Of a DNA stretch of 64,000 nucleotides, positions 58,372 to 64,000 are shown piece after piece. The translations under genes were made by a program, and so were the position numbers. The notes under the pieces are model-generated. The model searched no databases. It was given only the letters and a program-made list of their open reading frames with translations, and was not told the origin of the DNA. The stretch's first letter is position 1; each line of letters starts with the position of its first letter. The stretch comes from Candidatus Lindowbacteria bacterium RIFCSPLOWO2_12_FULL_62_27 (GTDB taxonomy: Bacteria > Lindowbacteria > 2-12-FULL-62-27): NCBI GenBank assembly GCA_001784175.1, contig MFPR01000017.1, positions 62,001 through 126,000 of the forward strand, given 5' to 3'.

Positions 58372-59214
58372 GTGTTCCTCGCGCGCGACCCCGCGTCGCT
58401 CGACCGCGCGCTGGCCGGCGCCCGGCGCAGGAGGCGGCGTGTGGGATTAGTGCCGACCATGGGCGCGCTTCACGCGGGACACGAAACGCTGATTCGCGAG
58501 AGCCTGCATCGGTGCGACCGGACGGTCGTCAGCATTTATGTCAATCCTCTGCAATTCGATTCCGCGGCCGATTTCGGCCGATACCCGCGGCCTCTTCGCC
58601 GGGACCTGGCGGTGTTGCGCCGGCTGGGCGTGGACGTCGCGTATTGCCCGAAGCCGTCCGTTTTTCCGGCCGGCTGCGCTCTCCGGGTGACGGAACCCCG
58701 TGTCTCCGAAATTCTCGAAGGCCGGGTCCGTCCGGGACATTTCGAAGGAGTCCTGACGATCGTCGCGAAATTATTTCTTCAGGTGCGGCCGACCCATGTG
58801 TTCTTCGGGGAAAAAGATTTCCAGCAGCTCTGGCTGATCCGGCGGCTCCTCCGGGAGTTCCGGTTCGGAATTGAACTTGTCGCGGTTCCCACCGTCCGCG
58901 AGCCTTCGGGCCTCGCCTGCTCGTCCCGCAACGAACTTTTGAGCGCCCGCGGCCGCCGGCGCGCGGCGGAGATTTATCATGCGCTGTCGTCGGCCGCGCG
59001 GCGCGCCGGTTCGGGAGGCCGGCCTGTTTCGATCGTCGCGCAGGTCCGCCGGCGACTGATGGAAAAAAAGATTCGGCCTGAATACATCGTGCTGGTCGAT
59101 CCGGTCGATTTTACGCCGGCGAGGCGGCTGATCCGGCCCGGCGCCCGGCCGCGGCTCCTCGCGGGATGCCGCATCGACGGAATTCATCTGATCGACAACA
59201 TTTCCATTCCGTAA
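58372..59214 (+). CDS. panC: Pantothenate synthetase
   Basis: Starting at GTG 58372 gives 280 residues. LVPTMGALHAGHETLIRES contains the nucleotide-binding HxGH, VSIYVNPLQFD binds pantoate, and VFFGEKDFQQLWLIRRLL and SSRNELLS (the KMSKS-like loop) complete the active site. It joins pantoate and beta-alanine using ATP. Arg-rich stretches (ARRRRRRVG) reflect the high GC. With panB it forms a short vitamin B5 operon; panD and panE are not in view. Ends 6 bp before the cyclase gene. Confidence 0.96.
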   Translation: MFLARDPASLDRALAGARRRRRRVGLVPTMGALHAGHETLIRESLHRCDRTVVSIYVNPLQFDSAADFGRYPRPLRRDLAVLRRLGVDVAYCPKPSVFPAGCALRVTEPRVSEILEGRVRPGHFEGVLTIVAKLFLQVRPTHVFFGEKDFQQLWLIRRLLREFRFGIELVAVPTVREPSGLACSSRNELLSARGRRRAAEIYHALSSAARRAGSGGRPVSIVAQVRRRLMEKKIRPEYIVLVDPVDFTPARRLIRPGARPRLLAGCRIDGIHLIDNISIP

Positions 59215-59220
59215 CCCGGC

Positions 59221-62166
59221 ATGGCCCTTATCACCGTCGACGCGCGATTCCGGCTGGGCCTCCAGCGCGTCCTTGCGCGGCTGGGCGACCGCGAATCGTT
59301 CAGCGTCGTGCAGGCGGACCTTGGGGAGGCCGACCCGGAGATCCGTGCGGGCGCGATCCGGCTCATCGGCGAGCTGGGCCTTCGGGAATTTCTCCCGAAC
59401 ATTCAGGAACGGCTGCAGAAACTCTACGGCCGGCAGCACGCGCCGGAGGAACTGCCGTTCACCATCGCGGTGTTCAATGCGCTCAAAAAAATCGGGACGC
59501 GCGAAATCTCCGAGGAGCTGGCCCGCCGCTTCGAACAGCTGGCCGGCCGGCTCAAGCCCGCGGCCATTCACGTCATCGCGGCCCACGGGGCCGGCAGCGC
59601 CGAGATCGACGGTTTTTTCCAGGGACTCATCCGGCTCGACACGCCGTATCCGCATCTGAGGGCGCAGGCCGTCGAACTCTACGGGACGCTGGCCGCGGGC
59701 CATCCCGACAAGAAGGCGCTGGTGGCGACGATCCGGAAATGTCTGAAGGACGAGTCGACCGAAATGGCGCGCGCCGCGGCCGAGACGATCGCGAAACTTC
59801 TCGGCGAGCGGCTCTTCGAGCTGCCCGAATGGGGAACGCTTGCGCCGGCCATCCGGGCGGAACTCATCCTCGCGGCGCCCGCGATCCCCGCCGCGCGGCT
59901 CGAGGAGGCATTCAAGGATCCGGAGGCGGATGTCCGGCGGGCGGCGGTGCAGAGGATCCTGTCGGCGGTCGAGCCGCCACAGTCCATCCGCGACGTGATC
60001 CGCATGTACAGCCAGGACGCGTCGGAGGAAACCGTCGTGACCGACCGCCTGATGGCGAGTCTCGGCGGCTGGAACGATTCGGGCCATGGCCGGCTGGTTC
60101 TGATCCAGTCGTTCCTGTACATGCTCAAACGCCAGGCCGGCGTGCTTGAAAAGTTTTTGCCGACGCCCGGCGCCATGCTCGGCGACATGGACAAGCTCAT
60201 CGCGCGGCTCCGCCGGGCGCTCCTTCGCACGGGAACGGAACAACTGTCCGAGTCGCTCTTCCTCGCGATGTCCGGCCGGGGCGACAGCCGAAGCGTCTTC
60301 AGCGAGGTGGAGGCGCAGCTCAAGATTTATCCGAAGGAAGGGGAACTCAAGGCCACCGTACAAGAACTTATGGCCGTGCAGGACGATCGAATCCGCAAGC
60401 GCATCGCCGCCGAGGTCAAATCCGTGCCGGCCGGCGCGTTCATCCCGATCAAGCGCATTCTTAAAATCATGCCGCCGCTCAAGGAATCCGCCCTGGTTCC
60501 GACCCTGCGCGTCATCAAGGACCTCGCGCGGTTTCACGGCGATCAGGAGCTGGAGTGGCTGGCCGTCGTCCACCTCGCGGGCTGCCGCGACGGGCCGTCC
60601 CTCGCCGCCGTGTCCGACGCCGTTCTCGGATCGGACAAGGCCGCCGGCCCCCGGTCGCCGGTATCGGCCGCGCGGCGGCAGGTGGACGTTGCGCTCTGGA
60701 TCCGGTCTCTTTCGGTCGACACCGCCAACGCACGCGTCCGCGAAACGCTCCTCACCCTCATTCGCTCCTCCACCCATCCCGACACTTTTCGCGCCGCGGT
60801 CGACGCAATGACGGCCAAGGTCGATACGGAAGTATCCAGCATTCTCATGCTGAGGCTTCCGAGCCTCAAGGGCGCGATGCGGTTCATCGTGATCCAGTCG
60901 ATCGGCCGGATGGGCGACCGCGTGCATCTGCCCGTTTTCCTCGGAGACCTCAAGGCGGCGGAGGAAGACCGCAAGCTTGCGGGCCTGCTCGGGCTGGAGA
61001 AACTGCTCGACCGCAATCCCGATCTGCCGCCGGACACGGTGACGGGGCCGCTCTACGAGTTGAAAAATCATTCGAGCGCGCTCGTCCGCGCCTCCGCGAT
61101 CGCGCTCCTCGTGCGGCTCAAGGATCCCAACCGCGTTGAACTTGTGTCGGAGCTGATCGCTTCGGACCGGCCCATTCCGGTCGGTTCCTACCGGCTTGTG
61201 CCGGAACTGGTGCGGGAGGGCCTTTCAGACGATGGCCGGCAGAAACTCTATCAGGCGCTTCTGTCGCGGGTCGGCCGGCTGTCGGAGGACGAGGAGGCCG
61301 TCTGCGAAGCCTTTCGGTCGGTGCTGGACGGGCGGCCCTTTGCGGAATTGTTGAACCCCCGCCGGCAGCGCGCCGAGTCCGTGGAGGATTTGCGGGACTT
61401 GCTGAGAACCCGGTCCGCCGCGCAGGCCACCACCGATTTCAAAATCTCCAAGGCCATTCAGCGCCGCGCCATCGCATTCCTCGACATCACCGGGTTCACC
61501 CCGCGCGCGGCCAAGATGACCGCGATCGAACTCGGATTTTTTCTCGTGCAGGTCGAGGACGAAATCCTGCCGTTCGTGACCGGCCACCAGGGCCTCCTGG
61601 TCAAGCGGCTCGGCGACGGGTTTCTCCTTTCCTTTCCGGGCTCCGCCGAGGCCCTGTCGGCGTCTCTTGAAATGCTGATGCATCTGGCCAAAAAAAACCA
61701 GTTGATTCAGGAGGACGACCGCATCCGCCTGCGCGTCGGCATTCACGTCGGCGACGTCCTCGTCGACCGCGACGACGTCTTCGGCGACACCGTCAACGTC
61801 GCCGCAAGGGTCGAGGCGCAGGCCAAACCGATGTGCATCTGCCTTACCGAGGACGTCTTTCGCGATCTGCCCACGCGCAACGAGTCGATCGAGTCGATGG
61901 GCCCGGTCCGGCTCAAGGGGAAGGACGAGCCCGTCACCCTCTACCGCGTCCGGCTTGACGTCATCTACGAGGCGCAGACGGAAGCCCTGCAGAAGCTGAT
62001 GGCGACCCCGGACTGGCTGCCCAAAATTCGCCGCTTTGAACTCGTGCTGGACGAAAAGTACCGGATCATCAAGGAAAAAATCGAGGAGGCCAGGCACATG
62101 GTCGCGCACGGCGACTACACCCACGCCGAATCGCTGGTCGAGGAAATCGAAAAAATGCTGCTCTAA
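59221..62166 (+). CDS. HEAT-repeat protein with C-terminal class III nucleotide cyclase
   Basis: The 981-residue protein has, over residues 1-720, many HEAT/PBS-like helix pairs (EIRAGAIRLIGELGLREF, ADVRRAAVQRILSAV, LVRASAIALLVRLKDPN). The cyclase domain (about 740-910) starts RRAIAFLDITGFT, with a metal Asp; KRLGDGFLLSFPG holds the substrate Lys and second metal Asp, and VNVAARVEAQA the transition-state Asn and Arg. All catalytic positions are filled and the Lys favours adenylyl cyclase. A coiled tail (KIEEARHMVAHGDYTHAESLVEEIEKM) follows. There is no membrane helix. HEAT arrays as a sensor for a cyclase are unusual. Confidence 0.88.
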   Translation: MALITVDARFRLGLQRVLARLGDRESFSVVQADLGEADPEIRAGAIRLIGELGLREFLPNIQERLQKLYGRQHAPEELPFTIAVFNALKKIGTREISEELARRFEQLAGRLKPAAIHVIAAHGAGSAEIDGFFQGLIRLDTPYPHLRAQAVELYGTLAAGHPDKKALVATIRKCLKDESTEMARAAAETIAKLLGERLFELPEWGTLAPAIRAELILAAPAIPAARLEEAFKDPEADVRRAAVQRILSAVEPPQSIRDVIRMYSQDASEETVVTDRLMASLGGWNDSGHGRLVLIQSFLYMLKRQAGVLEKFLPTPGAMLGDMDKLIARLRRALLRTGTEQLSESLFLAMSGRGDSRSVFSEVEAQLKIYPKEGELKATVQELMAVQDDRIRKRIAAEVKSVPAGAFIPIKRILKIMPPLKESALVPTLRVIKDLARFHGDQELEWLAVVHLAGCRDGPSLAAVSDAVLGSDKAAGPRSPVSAARRQVDVALWIRSLSVDTANARVRETLLTLIRSSTHPDTFRAAVDAMTAKVDTEVSSILMLRLPSLKGAMRFIVIQSIGRMGDRVHLPVFLGDLKAAEEDRKLAGLLGLEKLLDRNPDLPPDTVTGPLYELKNHSSALVRASAIALLVRLKDPNRVELVSELIASDRPIPVGSYRLVPELVREGLSDDGRQKLYQALLSRVGRLSEDEEAVCEAFRSVLDGRPFAELLNPRRQRAESVEDLRDLLRTRSAAQATTDFKISKAIQRRAIAFLDITGFTPRAAKMTAIELGFFLVQVEDEILPFVTGHQGLLVKRLGDGFLLSFPGSAEALSASLEMLMHLAKKNQLIQEDDRIRLRVGIHVGDVLVDRDDVFGDTVNVAARVEAQAKPMCICLTEDVFRDLPTRNESIESMGPVRLKGKDEPVTLYRVRLDVIYEAQTEALQKLMATPDWLPKIRRFELVLDEKYRIIKEKIEEARHMVAHGDYTHAESLVEEIEKMLL

Positions 62167-62909
62167 GGCTCCGCGGGCGGCTTGGCGCCTTCCGGAATCG
62201 GCGCCGGTTCCTCCTCCGACAGGTTTCTCAGATCCCTTTTCACGTAATGTTTCGGCGGAAGAAATTCCTCTTCGCTGAATTTCACCCGCTCGATCTTCCG
62301 GGCCTCGAGGACGTCCCGGCCGTAGGGATAATATTGAATGTCGTTCAGCGGCAGGCCGTGGACCTTGCGGAACAGCATCGAGAGCGGCTCGTAATCGTCC
62401 GACGGCGCAAATGCCTGAAACGCGCGTTCGAGTCCCTCCATGGCCCGCATGAAATCGAATCCGGGCGTGATCTCCTGGGTCGTCGTGATCTCCCGGATGA
62501 GCGCCGAGTCCTCATAAATGCGGTATCGCCGGGCCGCGAATCCCAGCACCGGCGCGGCCGTCTCGTCCTCTTCGATCAGGAAAATCCCTTCGGCGGGCTC
62601 CGTCTCTGCCGGGATCGCCGGCGGAAATTCAATCATCGAATACGCCTGGGTCTTCGCGTCCAGAACGTAGATCGTGCGGGCGTTCAAGTCCGCGATGAGG
62701 TCGTAGCCCGACACGTCGCCATTCACGGTCCGCAGTTTCCCCTTGTCGATCCACATCGCGTTCTTCTGCCGGCTCACCACCTCCGGGGTGTCGCCTTCCT
62801 CGGAATACGACACGGCCTCGTAGGCCACACGGTAGCCGCCCCACGCGCCGCCGGCCTGCAGGAGGGCCGCCAGCGCCAACAAGATCCCGCACCTCCGAAT
62901 GCTGTTCAC
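62163..62909 (-). CDS. Secreted protein, possibly DUF4412/LolA-like
   Basis: Starting at GTG 62909 the product has 248 residues with a signal peptide (to about 24, AGGAWG). It then has a run of beta strands: YRVAYEAVSYSEEGDTPEVVSRQKNAMWIDKGKLRTVNGDVSGYDLIADLNARTIYVLDAKTQAYSMIEF. Motifs such as 'MWIDKGKLR' followed by 'TIYVLDAKTQAYSMIE' occur in DUF4412 and LolA-like lipid-carrier folds. The C-terminal part is helical and charged with a Pro-rich end. The assignment is tentative. Its stop overlaps the convergent cyclase stop. Confidence 0.6.
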   Translation of the reverse strand: MNSIRRCGILLALAALLQAGGAWGGYRVAYEAVSYSEEGDTPEVVSRQKNAMWIDKGKLRTVNGDVSGYDLIADLNARTIYVLDAKTQAYSMIEFPPAIPAETEPAEGIFLIEEDETAAPVLGFAARRYRIYEDSALIREITTTQEITPGFDFMRAMEGLERAFQAFAPSDDYEPLSMLFRKVHGLPLNDIQYYPYGRDVLEARKIERVKFSEEEFLPPKHYVKRDLRNLSEEEPAPIPEGAKPPAEP

Positions 62910-62960
62910 AACTTGTATTGTCGGCGATCCGCATATAAAAATCAAGGAGAGATGATCCGC

Positions 62961-64000
62961 ATGTTCGCGACGGTTGCAGCGCTGAATGCGATGTCCGGCG
63001 GCTTGGGCGCGGCCCTCCTCCTCGCGCTCGGCGCCATCCTGCCGCCCGAGGAATACGGCACGTTCGTCCTGATCCAGATGGCCGGCCAGGCCCTGTTCTG
63101 TTTCGGCGCCGACTGGAGCAACCATCTGCTGCAGCGGTACGGCCACGAGGAATTTCTGAAAACCGGCTCGCTCCAAAGCGCCATTCGCGGCCGGTACGGG
63201 ATTCTGGCCGTGTCGCTCCCGGCGGCGTCGCTCGTCTTGTGGCTGGCCCGCCCCTGGGTCCTGCCTAGGGAGGGCGCCGGTCCGGTGACGCTGGCCGCGC
63301 TCTATGCCGGCTCCCTCATCCTCATGGCGCACGTCCAGTATCTTCTGCAGGCCATCGACAAAATCACCGTCAGCGTGTGGCTGCCGGGCCTGTCGCGGAT
63401 CGTCGCCCTCGTCTGCCTCGGCGGCCTCTGGGCGTCGGGCCGCCTCAGCGGCTCGACGGCGCTCGCCATTCTGATCGCCGGCGGCGCGCTGGCGGCGCTC
63501 GCCGGATTTTGGCGCCTGCGGCCGGTCCTGGCGGTTCCGGCGTCGATGCGGTTTGAACGGAGCGTGCTCTGGAAGTATTCGATCCCGATCGCCGCGGTCA
63601 CGGGGCTGGGATTCGTTCAGAACTGGATCTCGATCCTGCTCGTCAACAAATTCTGTTCCGCGCGCGACACGGGCGTCTTTGCGCTGGCCCAGCAGATGGT
63701 TCTCTTTACGAGCATCGGCCTCGCCTCCACGACGCCGATCCTCATCAATCACTTCGTTGGCCGACTCGTCGACGGCTTCGACGCCGCGGCCTTCAGAAAT
63801 TTCTCGATGAATTACCTTCACCGAATGGTCTTCGCCTGGAACTTCCTCCTCATGGCCGTCCTCGGCGTCGCGCGCTCTCTCTTCGCCACGATCCTCGACA
63901 CCTACGCGCCCGGCGCCCGGGTCGTGGAGATCCTCCTGCCGGCCTTCGGGATCCTGGCGATTTCCACGTTCCTCATCCCGGTCATCCACGTCTACGGCCT
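62961..64000 (+). CDS. Oligosaccharide flippase (Wzx/MVF-like), partial
   Basis: The frame from ATG 62961 (AAGGAGA ten bases upstream; ATG 62952 is too close to it) is open to the right edge, 346 codons. It shows nine or ten hydrophobic segments, beginning FATVAALNAMSGGLGAALLLALGAILPPEEYGTFVLIQMAGQ, the usual start of Wzx-type O-antigen flippases, with FSMNYLHRMVFAWNFLLMAVLGV later. It would move lipid-linked oligosaccharide across the inner membrane. The C-terminal part is outside the window, along with any neighbouring surface-polysaccharide genes. Confidence 0.82.
   Translation, partial: MFATVAALNAMSGGLGAALLLALGAILPPEEYGTFVLIQMAGQALFCFGADWSNHLLQRYGHEEFLKTGSLQSAIRGRYGILAVSLPAASLVLWLARPWVLPREGAGPVTLAALYAGSLILMAHVQYLLQAIDKITVSVWLPGLSRIVALVCLGGLWASGRLSGSTALAILIAGGALAALAGFWRLRPVLAVPASMRFERSVLWKYSIPIAAVTGLGFVQNWISILLVNKFCSARDTGVFALAQQMVLFTSIGLASTTPILINHFVGRLVDGFDAAAFRNFSMNYLHRMVFAWNFLLMAVLGVARSLFATILDTYAPGARVVEILLPAFGILAISTFLIPVIHVYG

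Overview
The window is bacterial chromosome, GC-rich, densely packed, with many 4-nt ATGA overlaps. Lipoprotein and Sec signals, two predicted outer-membrane barrels, MltG, TerC and a non-mevalonate isoprenoid gene (ispG) point to a Gram-negative cell. No gene fixes the phylum. The mix of a sugar-phosphate-type microcompartment locus, a DUF4175 protein and TMTC-like and radical SAM/B12 proteins suits an uncultured or deep-branching lineage, but that is a guess.

Layout. (1) 1-2403: right end of an integrated element (replication-type HTH protein, excisionase, XRE regulator, tyrosine integrase) directly 5' of tRNA-Tyr. (2) 2.4-11.2 kb: aminotransferase IV, ruvX, mltG, a tandem pair of barrel-TPR proteins, a lytic transglycosylase and an ACP/acyl-AMP ligase/PlsC fusion, mostly envelope functions. 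(3) 11.2-15.1 kb: a microcompartment operon (EutJ-like, PduL, three EutN pentamer proteins, RpiB-like, DeoC) without a hexamer shell gene in view. (4) 15.1-24.2 kb: TMTC-like protein, YjbQ, ispG, GGQ release-factor-like protein, PfpI, a hybrid signalling protein without its phospho-accepting His, a phosphodiesterase and a GT2. (5) 24.3-36.3 kb: branched-chain amino-acid ABC transporter (LivKHMGF), then DUF4175, a repeat-rich secreted protein, a secreted conserved protein and TerC. (6) 36.3-43.2 kb: histidine kinase, ATP-grasp, radical SAM/B12 protein and a multi-pass membrane protein.

(7) 43.2-53.9 kb is the accessory region and the most interesting part. The 5' half of tRNA-Arg(UCU) occurs three times (43281, 48571, 53785); only the last copy has a 3' half. 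Two elements of 5290 and 5214 bp therefore sit in tandem on the 5' side of the tRNA, each carrying a new 5' half and apparently a promoter. The left element is decayed (AbiE antitoxin with a toxin stub, VapC-type toxin-antitoxin pair, frameshifted S74-peptidase surface protein between hairpin repeats, DUF2442, integrase remnant). The right element looks intact and more AT-rich: integrase, small protein, RHH regulator, FtsK-like translocase, OB-like protein, rolling-circle Rep. Its attachment site lies inside the integrase frame. Joining the ends restores one open frame of about 545 codons whose stop overlaps the rep start, and puts rep-OB-ftsK behind the RHH/integrase promoter. That suggests that excision switches on replication and transfer.

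(8) 53.9-64 kb: glycosyltransferase, NfuA, SDR oxidoreductase, PLP enzyme, panB-panC, a HEAT-repeat class III cyclase, a secreted protein and the start of a flippase that runs off the right edge.

Recurring oddity: three genes (livH, the ATP-grasp gene, perhaps the ACP-ligase fusion) have family N-termini upstream of any ATG/GTG/TTG, with CTG where the start should be.
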